From assembly GCA_902826695.1 (NCBI GenBank), contig CADEFU010000008.1, positions 169,668 to 215,025 on the forward strand: a DNA stretch of 45,358 nucleotides, in the 5' to 3' direction. Both the position numbers and the translations under genes were made by a program. Below, piece after piece: positions 1-7,370 of this stretch. How positions within the stretch are numbered: the first letter of the stretch is position 1; each line of letters begins with the position of its first letter. The notes beneath the pieces were generated by a model. That model searched no databases. It had not been told where the DNA came from and saw only the letters and a list, made by a program, of their open reading frames with translations. The DNA is from an uncultured Alphaproteobacteria bacterium. Its GTDB lineage: Bacteria; Pseudomonadota; Alphaproteobacteria; Micropepsales; Micropepsaceae.

Positions 1-285
1 GCGATCTACGTGGCCGGGTGGGAGGTCTATATGGCCGCGACCGACGGCGCGTTCATGCAGGCGTACATGGACAAGTACATCGCGGGCGAGAAGGCGAAGG
101 GGCTTAGCGGCCCGGCGCTCGACAAGCTCGTCACCGAGATGAACGAGATGATGACGGCGTACAACACGAACATGGCGTTCCGGATGGGCATCACGTTCAT
201 GGAGATATTCCCGGTCGGCGTGATCATGGCGCTGATCTCGGCGGTGTTGCTCAGGATGCCGAATTTTCTGCCGGCGCGGGCGTAA
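1..285 (+). CDS. DUF4199-type membrane protein, C-terminal part
   Basis: The reading frame is open at the window edge, so this is the last 94 residues of a longer gene whose start is outside. The visible part has a soluble stretch rich in Met, Lys and Glu, then a hydrophobic segment (about residues 63-85 of the visible part, FMEIFPVGVIMALISAVLLR) and a short basic tail. The order of an aromatic-rich segment (VAGWEVY), a charged helix and a final membrane segment ending in NFLPAR fits the end of DUF4199 proteins, small four-helix membrane proteins of unknown function. Family match is from memory of the pattern. The stop is followed at once by a long palindrome. Confidence 0.6.
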   Translation, partial: AIYVAGWEVYMAATDGAFMQAYMDKYIAGEKAKGLSGPALDKLVTEMNEMMTAYNTNMAFRMGITFMEIFPVGVIMALISAVLLRMPNFLPARA

Positions 286-291
286 GGCTCA

Positions 292-385
292 CCCGGGAGC
301 GCGGGCTTCCAGCCCGCTCTCCCTTTCTTTGAGGTTGCCGTTGCGTCACTGCGGGACGTGCGGGCTGGAAGCCCGCGCTCCCGGG
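292..385. repeat. Long intergenic palindrome, family A copy 1
   Basis: Two perfect 26-bp arms (292-317 and 360-385) surround a 42-bp spacer. The outer part reads CCCGGGAGCG and the inner part CGGGCTTCCAGCCCG is itself palindromic, so each arm can also fold alone. It fills the gap between the DUF4199 and GFA genes and could act as a transcription barrier. Copies with related sequence lie at 2722-2829 and 23976-24054. No T-run follows, so a classical terminator is not shown. Confidence 0.85.
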
Positions 386-425
386 ATGTGCTAGTCTTCG
401 TCCGCACGATTTGAGGAGAGACCCC

Positions 426-827
426 ATGAAACTCGAAGGCGGATGTTACTGCAAAGCGGTGCGCTATGAGGCGGAGGGCGAGCCGATGATGCAGGCGCAG
501 TGCCATTGCCGCGAATGCCAATACATCGCGGGCGGTTCGCCGAACCTCTTCATGGCGATGCCGATCCCGGGCTTCAAATACACGAAGGGCACGCCGAAAC
601 AGTTTGCGCGCAAAGACCTGGAGCGGCCCGTGACGCGCGAGTTCTGCGCGGAGTGCGGCACGCACATCGTGACGCGCGCGCCGGGCTTTCCGGCGGTGAT
701 CCTGAAAGTGGGCTCGCTCGACGACCCGAAAGTGTTCACGCCGAAGATGGCTATCTACACCTGCGACAAGCAACCGTTCCACCGCGTGCCGGAGGGGGTA
801 CCGACGTTTGAGAAGTTGCCGGGGTAG
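426..827 (+). CDS. GFA/CENP-V family zinc-binding protein
   Basis: A 133-residue protein with the full cysteine set of the glutathione-dependent formaldehyde-activating (GFA) fold: C7-x-C9 near the start, C26-x-C28-xx-C31 in CHCREC, and C74-xx-C77 in FCAECGTH. In characterised members these bind two zinc ions, one of which may be mobilised by glutathione. The true catalytic role of most family members is unknown, and formaldehyde activation should not be assumed. The ATG at 426 is chosen over an upstream TTG because GAGGAGAG lies just before it. The DUF4375 gene follows 18 bases later on the same strand, so the two may be co-transcribed. Confidence 0.85.
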   Translation: MKLEGGCYCKAVRYEAEGEPMMQAQCHCRECQYIAGGSPNLFMAMPIPGFKYTKGTPKQFARKDLERPVTREFCAECGTHIVTRAPGFPAVILKVGSLDDPKVFTPKMAIYTCDKQPFHRVPEGVPTFEKLPG

Positions 828-845
828 GGTGGCGAACGTCCGGAA

Positions 846-1445
846 ATGACAGCGCGGGTTGCCTGCTCAAGATGCGGCACGCTGATCTTGCCGGGGACCG
901 CGGTCGAGACCGGCGGGGCGTGTATTCCTTGTCACCGTGGATATCGCGACGACATTGAGCGTTCGAAGCTACGGCGGATCGAAGAGAAGAAATACGAGCA
1001 GAGCGCTGCTCGTAAGCACTGGCTATGGCTGGTCGAGCAAGCGTGCGGTGCTGCTGGCGGATTCGAAAGTCTGTCAGCTTCCAATCAGGCGTTCTTTGCC
1101 GTTGGCGTCCTCGAAAGAGATGTTTATCGCGGAGGCTTCGAGTCTTACTTCTTCAGTAACTCCGCCAACCACTATTCGCTTGCTGTGAGCCTGTTGATGG
1201 AACTGGGTGCCACGAATGCACTTCGCCTTGTGATGGCTGCTAAGGAAGCTCTCTTCGGGCCAGGTCCCCTTCCCGCAACCGTCCAGGCTCGACGCGCCCA
1301 CCTGTGGGCACATCATGATGCGGTAGCTCGTACGCAGAGAGTGGCGGCAATTGACGCCGCGTTTTGCAAAGATCCGGATGAGCTGCAAATGAAGATTGAG
1401 GCCTATGCCGCGCGCCATGAGTTACGGCGGCCTTTTGACGAGTGA
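846..1445 (+). CDS. Zinc-ribbon protein with DUF4375 (DMP19-like) domain
   Basis: 199 residues. The N-terminus carries a four-cysteine knuckle (C7-xx-C10 and C26-xx-C29), then a charged linker, then from about residue 58 a helical region whose pattern (FESLSASNQAFFAV, RGGFESYFFSNSA, ELGA) matches DUF4375, a fold shared with the DNA-mimic protein DMP19. The combination of a zinc ribbon and DUF4375 suggests binding to nucleic acid or to a protein partner, but no function is known. Base composition is somewhat less GC-rich than its neighbours, and it sits directly behind the GFA gene, also a zinc protein. Start ATG 846 has only a weak ribosome site. Confidence 0.65.
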   Translation: MTARVACSRCGTLILPGTAVETGGACIPCHRGYRDDIERSKLRRIEEKKYEQSAARKHWLWLVEQACGAAGGFESLSASNQAFFAVGVLERDVYRGGFESYFFSNSANHYSLAVSLLMELGATNALRLVMAAKEALFGPGPLPATVQARRAHLWAHHDAVARTQRVAAIDAAFCKDPDELQMKIEAYAARHELRRPFDE

Positions 1446-1491
1446 ACGGCGCCATGCCCATACTGCCTCATCGCGACATTGAGGCTCTCCC

Positions 1492-2721
1492 ATGAAATTC
1501 GGCGTCTTCTACGAAATGCAGCTGCCCAAGCCTTGGGCTCCTGGCGACGAGCGGCGGTTGTTTCATGAGGCGCTGGCGCAGGTCGAGCTCGCGGATCGGT
1601 TGGGCTACGACTATGCATGGGAGGTGGAGCACCACTTCTTGGACGAGTATTCGCATTCTTCGGCGCCGGAGGTTTTTCTGGCTGCCGCTGCGGCGCGGAC
1701 GAAGCGGATTCGGTTGGGGCATGGCATTCGGCAGGTGATCCCGAATTACAATCATCCGGCGCGCACGGCGGAGGCGCTGGCGACGCTCGACATCATGTCA
1801 GACGGGCGCGTCGATTTCGGGATCGGCGAGGGGGCGACGCGGTTGGAGCTTGGCGGGTTTCATATTCCGGCCAAGGAGAAGCGCGCGATGGCGATCGAGG
1901 CGGGTGAGCAGGTCGCCAATATGATGGTGATGGATCCTTATCCGGGGTTCGAGGGCAAGTATTTCAAGATGCCGTGCCGCAACGTGCTGCCGAAGCCGGT
2001 GCAGAGCCCGCATCCTCCCATGTGGATGGCGTGCACGAACAGGGACACGATCAAGGTGGCGGCGTCGCTCGGCATTGGGGCGCTGGCCTTCGCGTTCGTC
2101 AATCCGGAGGAGGCGCGCGCTTGGGCCGACATCTATTACGGCATCATTGCGTCGGATCAGTGCGTGCCGATCGGGCATAGCGTGAACGCGAACATCGCGA
2201 TGGTGTCGTCGTTCTCAATCCATCACGACCGGGCGGAGGCGATTAGGCGCGGGCATGAGGGGTTCGAGTTCTTCGGCTATGCGCTGAACGCGCTCGTCGC
2301 GCGCGATACGGTGCCGGGGCGGACGAATCTTTGGGGCGAGTATCTGGCGCTGCGCGGGAGTCGGACGGAGGATCTTGCGAAGGCCGCCGCAAACGCGCCC
2401 GCCGGCGGCGGCATCGGCACGCCGGACGACATGCGTGTGCATCTGCGCGCGTTCCAGGAGAGCGGCGTCGATCAGGTGATTTTCATGCAGCAGGCGGGGC
2501 GGAACCGGCACGAGCACATTTGCGCGTCGCTGGAGCTGTTTGCCGCCGAGGTCATGCCGGACTTCAAGCGCGAGGTTGTGGAGCGCGAGGCGGCGAAGGC
2601 CGCGCGGCTTAAGCCCGCCATCGAAGCGGCGCTGGCGCGCAAGAAGCGGATGCCCGCGCTTGCCGATCATGAGATCCCGGTCGTGCGTGCGTCGGTCGCG
2701 CAGGCGCAGGTGAATCGCTGA
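1492..2721 (+). CDS. Luciferase-like flavin-dependent monooxygenase (LLM class)
   Basis: 409 residues with the bacterial-luciferase TIM-barrel pattern: MKFGVFYEMQ at strand 1, ADRLGYDYAWEVEHHF near residue 35, RIRLGHGIRQVIPNYNHPAR, then LDIMSDGRVDFGIGEG. The last block is the typical FMN phosphate and substrate region. Length is slightly above the usual 330-380 because of an extended, Lys/Arg/Ala-rich C-terminal tail from about residue 355. Such enzymes use reduced FMN from a partner reductase to oxidise sulfonates, aldehydes, alkanes or xenobiotics; the substrate cannot be read here and no reductase gene is adjacent. GAGG lies about 10 bases before the ATG. Transcription likely ends at the palindrome that starts next to the stop codon. 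Confidence 0.88.
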   Translation: MKFGVFYEMQLPKPWAPGDERRLFHEALAQVELADRLGYDYAWEVEHHFLDEYSHSSAPEVFLAAAAARTKRIRLGHGIRQVIPNYNHPARTAEALATLDIMSDGRVDFGIGEGATRLELGGFHIPAKEKRAMAIEAGEQVANMMVMDPYPGFEGKYFKMPCRNVLPKPVQSPHPPMWMACTNRDTIKVAASLGIGALAFAFVNPEEARAWADIYYGIIASDQCVPIGHSVNANIAMVSSFSIHHDRAEAIRRGHEGFEFFGYALNALVARDTVPGRTNLWGEYLALRGSRTEDLAKAAANAPAGGGIGTPDDMRVHLRAFQESGVDQVIFMQQAGRNRHEHICASLELFAAEVMPDFKREVVEREAAKAARLKPAIEAALARKKRMPALADHEIPVVRASVAQAQVNR

Positions 2722-2829
2722 CTTCCTGGGACCGCGGGCGTCCTTGCCCGCTCTTGCTGCGTTCCCAGCGCACCACGCGTTTGGAGTTAGCAAAGAAGAG
2801 CGGGCGAGGACGCCCGCGGTCCCAGGAAG
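2722..2829. repeat. Long intergenic palindrome, family A copy 2
   Basis: Arms of 34 bp (2722-2755 and 2796-2829) with one mismatch and a 40-bp spacer. It begins one base after the monooxygenase stop codon. The outer CCTGGGACCGCGGGCG is close to the outer part of the copies at 292-385 and 23976-24054, though the inner sequence differs, so these are diverged members of one family. Confidence 0.85.
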
Positions 2830-2882
2830 GATCACTCACTTGGGGTATTGGGGCTTTGGCGTGTGCAGGGCAGGGTCGCGTC

Positions 2883-3455
2883 ATGACGATTCCCACCTAT
2901 ACCTGCCGGCGGAATGTGTTCGAGGCGGCGAGCACGTACATCATCGATGATGGCGCACTCATTTGCCGGGAGGAGGACCGGCCGGCGCGCGTGCTGCCGT
3001 TGGGCGAGGTGGTGGGCGTGCGGCTCGCGTTTGAGCCGTCGCGGGCGCAGGCGGGGCTTTGGACGTGCCGGGTGTTTTCGCGGAGCGGCGTGTGGGCGGC
3101 GTTGCACTCGAGCCATTTTCGCAGCTTCAACGACTTTGAGGATCGTTGGCCGGCGTACCGGTCGTTCGTCACGCAGTTGAGCGCGTCAGTGGCGGCAGCG
3201 AACCCGCGCGCGCGGTTCGATACGGGGCCGGGGGTGATGGTGTTCGTGTTCAACACCGTGGCGCTCGCGCTCGGACTGTTCTTGCTTGGCGCGGTGTTGC
3301 TGCTCGTCACCGACGACGTGTCGGGTTGGGCTTGGACGCGGCTGTTGTTGTTGCTGCCGATCGTTGGGCTGGTGTGGCCGTGGTATTCGTCAAACTGGCC
3401 CAGGCAGTACGATCCGCGCGCGATACCGGAAGCGTTGCTGCCGAAGGTGGACTAG
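2883..3455 (+). CDS. Conserved membrane protein of unknown function
   Basis: 190 residues counted from ATG 2883; the open frame extends further upstream but that part lies in the palindrome. Residues 1-110 are soluble, with a beta-rich pattern (DDGALICREEDRPARVLPLGE, VGVRLAF, WTCRVFSRSG) that recalls bacterial PH-like domains. Two hydrophobic segments follow at about 117-142 and 150-168, then a short tail SYDPRA-like (QYDPRAIPEALLPKVD). The topology suggests a cytoplasmic N-domain anchored by a hairpin. I cannot name a family with confidence. Its stop TAG overlaps the stop of the opposite-strand regulator (shared CTAG at 3452-3455). Confidence 0.7.
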   Translation: MTIPTYTCRRNVFEAASTYIIDDGALICREEDRPARVLPLGEVVGVRLAFEPSRAQAGLWTCRVFSRSGVWAALHSSHFRSFNDFEDRWPAYRSFVTQLSASVAAANPRARFDTGPGVMVFVFNTVALALGLFLLGAVLLLVTDDVSGWAWTRLLLLLPIVGLVWPWYSSNWPRQYDPRAIPEALLPKVD

Positions 3456-4075
3456 GCGCGCGGTTTAAACGTGCGCGACGAGATGTTGATGTTGCCGCAC
3501 GCGTCGAACGGGATCAGAGCATCGGGTGCGAGATCGTCTTGAATGCGCCAGCCTTCGGTGCCGAAGTGAAGCGCGATCGGGTGAATGGTCCGTTCGGTGC
3601 CCTCGAAGGCGTTGATGCGGACGATTTTGGATTCGCGGATGGCGTCGGTGAGGGCGGTGAGGCGGGGGTCGTCTTCGTTGGTCGTTGCGTCGAAGCGGAA
3701 GCGGCGGGTGGCTTCGGCGATGCGGTCGCGGACTTGGTCGGGGAAGGATTCGACCAGCTTGCGTTTGGCGCGGGCGGCGGCGTCGGCGATCCCGAGGCTC
3801 GCGAGTTCGCCGATCGGACGGGCGAGGACGACGGCCATCGCCTCGGCTTCGTCGGCGGCGAGGCCGGTTAGGCGCGTGCGGTAGTTGAAGCCCAGTTCGA
3901 TGCCGCCCTGGTTGCCTTGGTGCACGATGACGGGCAGGCCTGCTTCGGTCAGCGCGTCGACGTCGCGTAGGATCGTGCGGCGGGCGACTTCCAATTCGCG
4001 GGCGAGTTCGGCGCTTGTCATCCGCCCCCGGTTCTGCAGCAGCAGCAAAATCTGCAAAAGGCGCGACGCTCGCAT
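3452..4075 (-). CDS. YafY/WYL-type transcriptional regulator
   Basis: 207 residues from the start at 4075 (MRASRLLQILLLLQ), the standard opening of this family; 26 further in-frame upstream codons would run into the promoter and are excluded. Residues 1-60 form a DeoR-like helix-turn-helix (TSAELARELEVARRTILRDV). A linker domain (about 70-150) and a short, poorly conserved WYL-like C-terminal region follow, so ligand sensing may differ from classical members. It is transcribed away from the SRPBCC gene, and the 76-bp space holds an inverted repeat, so it probably controls that gene and itself. The length is shorter than the usual 230-320 residues. Confidence 0.8.
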   Translation of the reverse strand: MRASRLLQILLLLQNRGRMTSAELARELEVARRTILRDVDALTEAGLPVIVHQGNQGGIELGFNYRTRLTGLAADEAEAMAVVLARPIGELASLGIADAAARAKRKLVESFPDQVRDRIAEATRRFRFDATTNEDDPRLTALTDAIRESKIVRINAFEGTERTIHPIALHFGTEGWRIQDDLAPDALIPFDACGNINISSRTFKPRA

Positions 4076-4094
4076 TGCGAACCTCAAATATGAC

Positions 4095-4109
4095 AATAGA
4101 TGTCCTATT
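4095..4109. promoter_or_regulatory. Candidate operator in the regulator/SRPBCC divergent promoter
   Basis: AATAG-ATGTC-CTATT is a perfect 5-bp inverted repeat with a 5-bp centre. It lies 20 bases upstream of the regulator start and 43 bases upstream of the SRPBCC start, in the most AT-rich stretch locally, where it would block both promoters. The link to the WYL-type protein is inferred from position. Confidence 0.45.
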
Positions 4110-4151
4110 AGGTGGTCCATAACACGGCGCCATAACGCGCGGGAGTCACGC

Positions 4152-4574
4152 ATGAAGTTCTATGAAGTTCGCCGCCAAATTGCCGCCCCGGCCGACCGGG
4201 TGTGGGCATGCCTGACAGACGCAAAGGCGCTTGTCGGCGGGGGGCTCGGCGTGTTGCGGCTCGACGGCGAGATCAGATCCGGCGGGAAGCTGAAGCTGTG
4301 GTCGGAGGCGGATCCGAAGCGCGCCTTTGCCCTGCGGGTAAGCGAGTTCGTGCCCGGCACGCGCATGGTGTGGGAGGGCGGCATGCCGTTCGGTCTGTTC
4401 AAGGGCGTGCGCCAGTACAACCTCACGCCGCATACGGGCGGGACGGCCTTTCATATGCGCGAGGAATTCTCCGGGCCTATGCTTGCGTTGATCGGTTCGT
4501 CGATTCCCGATCTTCAGCCGTCGTTTGAGAAATTCGCCGACGGTTTGCGAGCGCTGGCGGAGCGCAAGGCATGA
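4152..4574 (+). CDS. SRPBCC (START-like) domain protein
   Basis: 140 residues with the SRPBCC pattern: MKFYEVRRQIAAPADRVWAC at the first strand and helix, a central sheet region (LRLDGEIRSGGKLKLWSE, RVSEFVPGTRMVWEGG) and a long C-terminal helix (LQPSFEKFADGLRALAE). The fold makes a deep hydrophobic pocket for lipids, polyketides or aromatic compounds. ATG 4152 is selected because upstream codons overlap the operator region. Its stop overlaps the next start by four bases (ATGA at 4571-4574), so the two genes are translationally coupled, and the pair is probably regulated by the divergent WYL-type gene. Confidence 0.82.
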   Translation: MKFYEVRRQIAAPADRVWACLTDAKALVGGGLGVLRLDGEIRSGGKLKLWSEADPKRAFALRVSEFVPGTRMVWEGGMPFGLFKGVRQYNLTPHTGGTAFHMREEFSGPMLALIGSSIPDLQPSFEKFADGLRALAERKA

Positions 4575-5002
4575 GCAAGAACAAGGTCACCTATGGTACG
4601 GGAACGGAGGACGATCCGTGGGTGCTGAAGACGCCGTCGCTGACATCGGCGTATCACGCATGGCGCGACGAGGCGCTGAAGCCGCCGGCGTTGGTGGTGC
4701 AGGTTGGCACGACGAAGCTTTCATATCAGCTGCGGTGCATCGACGATCTTGCTGCCATGTTGAAGAAGCATGGCGATTGGATGGCGCTCGGCAATGCCGA
4801 CGAAGGAAAGCCGGTGCAGCCGGGGACGGTCGAGGCGTGGGCGCGCGATGCGAAGAATCCGGTCGGCGGCTACTATGGATTGCGCAAAGGCTACCGCGGG
4901 CGGTTCGCGAATTACGTGACGCCGGTGCTTGAGCTCACGGGGCTCGTCGAACTGGAGCACGCGCCGCGCAACAATCGGGTGCGGTACAAAGCGAAGAAGT
5001 GA
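4571..5002 (+). CDS. Small conserved protein coupled to SRPBCC gene (DUF6855-like)
   Basis: 143 residues, soluble, no signal peptide or membrane segment. Clear blocks are GTGTEDDPWVLKTP near the start, LRCIDDLAAMLKKHGDW in the middle, EGKPVQPGTVEAWARD, GGYYGLRKGYRGRFANYV and a basic end (RNNRVRYKAKK). I recall this arrangement from proteins annotated DUF6855, but that label is tentative and no biochemical role is known. Start codon overlaps the SRPBCC stop. A hairpin terminator follows 24 bases after the stop. Confidence 0.7.
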   Translation: MSKNKVTYGTGTEDDPWVLKTPSLTSAYHAWRDEALKPPALVVQVGTTKLSYQLRCIDDLAAMLKKHGDWMALGNADEGKPVQPGTVEAWARDAKNPVGGYYGLRKGYRGRFANYVTPVLELTGLVELEHAPRNNRVRYKAKK

Positions 5003-5026
5003 TCGCCACGTCGGTGGCGGATAGGA

Positions 5027-5051
5027 AAGGGGCGCCGGTGAGGCGCCCCTT
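5027..5051. terminator. Bidirectional hairpin between convergent genes
   Basis: A perfect 10-bp stem (AAGGGGCGCC and GGCGCCCCTT) with a 5-base loop sits between the convergent ends of the 4571-5002 gene and the M13 peptidase. The run of T is short (CTTCGTCGTT), so termination strength is uncertain, but placement on both sides is right. Confidence 0.65.
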
Positions 5052-5077
5052 CGTCGTTCGGTTTGCTTCTGTCGCGC

Positions 5078-7138
5078 TTACCAAATGCGGACGCGGTCTT
5101 CCGGTTTGAGGTAGAGCTTGTCGCCGGGCTTCACGTCGAAGGCCGTGTACCATTCGTCGACGTTGCGCACGACGCCGTTGCAGCGGTATTCGGCAGGCGA
5201 GTGGACGTCGGCCGTTACCTGGTTGCGCAGCGCTGCTTCGCGGATGTTCGAGCGCCAGACTTGGCACCAGCCGAGGAAGAAGCGCTGTTCCGGCGTGAAG
5301 CCGTCGAGCACGGGCGCAGGCTTGCCCTTCAGCGAGAGCTTGTAGGCGTGCAAGCCCACTGCTACGCCGCCGAGGTCGCCGATGTTTTCACCCGAGGTGA
5401 AGTCGCCGTTGACCTTGACGCCCGGCAGCGGCTCGAACTGCGAGTACTGCGAGGCCAAGGCTTTCACCTTCACGGCGAAGCGGTCTTCGTCTTCCTTCTT
5501 CCACCATGAGCGCAGGACACCGTTTTCGTCCGACTTCGCACCTTGGTCGTCGTAGCCGTGGCCCATCTCGTGGCCGATGACGCCGCCGATCGCGCCGTAG
5601 TTGACGGCCGCGTCAGCCTTCACGTCGAAGAACGGCGCTTGCAGGATCGCGGCGGGGAACACGATCTCGTTCCACACCGGATTGTAGTAAGCATTCACCG
5701 TTTGGGGAGCCATGCCCCATTCGTCCTTGTCGGTCTTCTGGTTGATGCGCGCGACTTGGCGGTTGTAGTCCCAGATGCCGGCGCGTTTGCGGTTGCCGTA
5801 GGCGTCGCCGGACTTGATCTCCAGGTTGGAGTAATCGCGCCAACGGTCGGGATAGCCAATCTTCACACGCACGGTTTGCGCCTTGCGCATCGCAACCTGG
5901 CGCGTTTCTGGCGACATCCACTCGAGCGTTTGGATGCGCTCGCGATAGGCCTGAAGCAGGTTGTCAACGAGCTTCTTCATCTCCGCCTTTGCTTGCGGGG
6001 TGAAGTGCTTCTTCACATAGATTTGGCCGACGGCCTCACCCATCGGTGCCAGGAACGCGGCGCCCGAGAGTGCGATCGTCGCGCGCTTCCAGCGGTCGCG
6101 CTTTTGCGGCTGACCGGTGAGCTGCTTGCCGTTGAACGCGAACGAGGCGTCGTCGAACGCGGTCGGCATGATGTCGGCCTGGGCGTTCACGTAGTGGAAC
6201 GTCTGGTAGGCGCGCCAGGTCTCGACCGGCGTCTCGCGGAACAGCTTCGCCAGGTTGGCGACCGCCTCGGGTGAGCCGACGATGAAGTGGTCTTGGGCGC
6301 CGAGTCCGCCTGCCGTCAGGATTTCATCCCACGGAAACTCCGGCGCGAACGCCTTCAGGCTGGCGCGGTTCTTCGCGTTGTAGTTGGCATCGCGATCGCG
6401 CAGCTTTTCGATCGGCCAGTGGATCTCTGCGATCTTGGTTTCGAGCGCCATAATCGCGTCGGCGGCAGCGCCTGCGTTCGCATAGTTCACCATGCCCAGG
6501 ATTTGGGCGACGTAGGCCTTATAGGCTGTACGCGTTTCGGCGAACTTGGCGTCGGCTTTGAGGTAGTAGTCGCGGTCCGGCATACCGAGGCCAGCCTGCA
6601 CAACGTTCAGCGCGTAGCGGTCCGGGTCCTTTTCGTCGAGACCGATGAAGAGGCCGATCGGCGAATTCGCCGGCATGCCTGGCGCCCCGATCACGCGGGC
6701 GAAGTCTTCGTGTGTGTTGATTGCGGCGATTGCGGCGAGGTCGGCTTCGAACGGTTTCAGACCGAGTTGGTCGATCTTCGCCGTGTCGAGGTAGCTGCTA
6801 TAATAGTCGGCGACCTTTTGCTCGATCGAGCCGGGCTTGTTCGATCTGCGGGCGACGTCTTCGACGAGGTTCTTGACGTCCTCTTCCGATTTCGCGCCGA
6901 GCATGTTGAACGAGCCCCAGCGGGAACGGTCGGCCGGGATCGGCGTGTTCTTCATCCAGGTGCCGCCGGTGTAGTGGAAGAAGTTGTCGCCGGGCTTTAC
7001 GGTCTTGTCCATCGCGGCGATGTCGAAGCCCCATGAGCCGTAGCTTGGGTTGTTCGTCGCGGCGTTCAGCGCCAGCGCGCCTACGGTCACTGCGGTACCG
7101 GCGAGCGCCAATACTGCGACTGTCTGTCTAAGTTTCAT
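5078..7138 (-). CDS. Secreted M13 (neprilysin-type) zinc metallopeptidase
   Basis: 686 residues from the start at 7138. Residues 1-26 (MKLRQTVAVLALAGTAVTVG) are a signal peptide or anchor. The N-terminal half (about 40-430) is the helical peptidase_M13_N lid, beginning with the typical GDNFFHYTGGTWMKNTPIPAD. The catalytic part has NAYYNPVWNEIVFPAAILQ, the zinc motif HEMGH at 523-527, the third ligand in ENIGD (E584, D588) and the family-typical RIW end. Such enzymes cut short peptides in the periplasm. Translation upstream of 7138 is open for 82 codons but lacks a signal peptide, so it is excluded. The gene is divergent from the DUF3604 operon over 232 bp. Confidence 0.93.
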   Translation of the reverse strand: MKLRQTVAVLALAGTAVTVGALALNAATNNPSYGSWGFDIAAMDKTVKPGDNFFHYTGGTWMKNTPIPADRSRWGSFNMLGAKSEEDVKNLVEDVARRSNKPGSIEQKVADYYSSYLDTAKIDQLGLKPFEADLAAIAAINTHEDFARVIGAPGMPANSPIGLFIGLDEKDPDRYALNVVQAGLGMPDRDYYLKADAKFAETRTAYKAYVAQILGMVNYANAGAAADAIMALETKIAEIHWPIEKLRDRDANYNAKNRASLKAFAPEFPWDEILTAGGLGAQDHFIVGSPEAVANLAKLFRETPVETWRAYQTFHYVNAQADIMPTAFDDASFAFNGKQLTGQPQKRDRWKRATIALSGAAFLAPMGEAVGQIYVKKHFTPQAKAEMKKLVDNLLQAYRERIQTLEWMSPETRQVAMRKAQTVRVKIGYPDRWRDYSNLEIKSGDAYGNRKRAGIWDYNRQVARINQKTDKDEWGMAPQTVNAYYNPVWNEIVFPAAILQAPFFDVKADAAVNYGAIGGVIGHEMGHGYDDQGAKSDENGVLRSWWKKEDEDRFAVKVKALASQYSQFEPLPGVKVNGDFTSGENIGDLGGVAVGLHAYKLSLKGKPAPVLDGFTPEQRFFLGWCQVWRSNIREAALRNQVTADVHSPAEYRCNGVVRNVDEWYTAFDVKPGDKLYLKPEDRVRIW

Positions 7139-7370
7139 TTGGAATCCTGTCCCCTTTGGAGAGGCCGCCGTTGTCGGCGAAGAACGGCCCGTGACGCAAC
7201 GGCCTCCGCGGTGGATTTGGTTCACGATGCCGCGATTTTCCCCCGTGACGGTGGTGCCGCAGGTGCTAGGGAGTGCTTGGAAATAGCGCGAATTCTGGTA
7301 CGAATCCGAAAGAAGGCAAAGGTCTGAGCGAAACAAACGCCAAAGGCCGATCACAATCGGGGGAGCAAGC

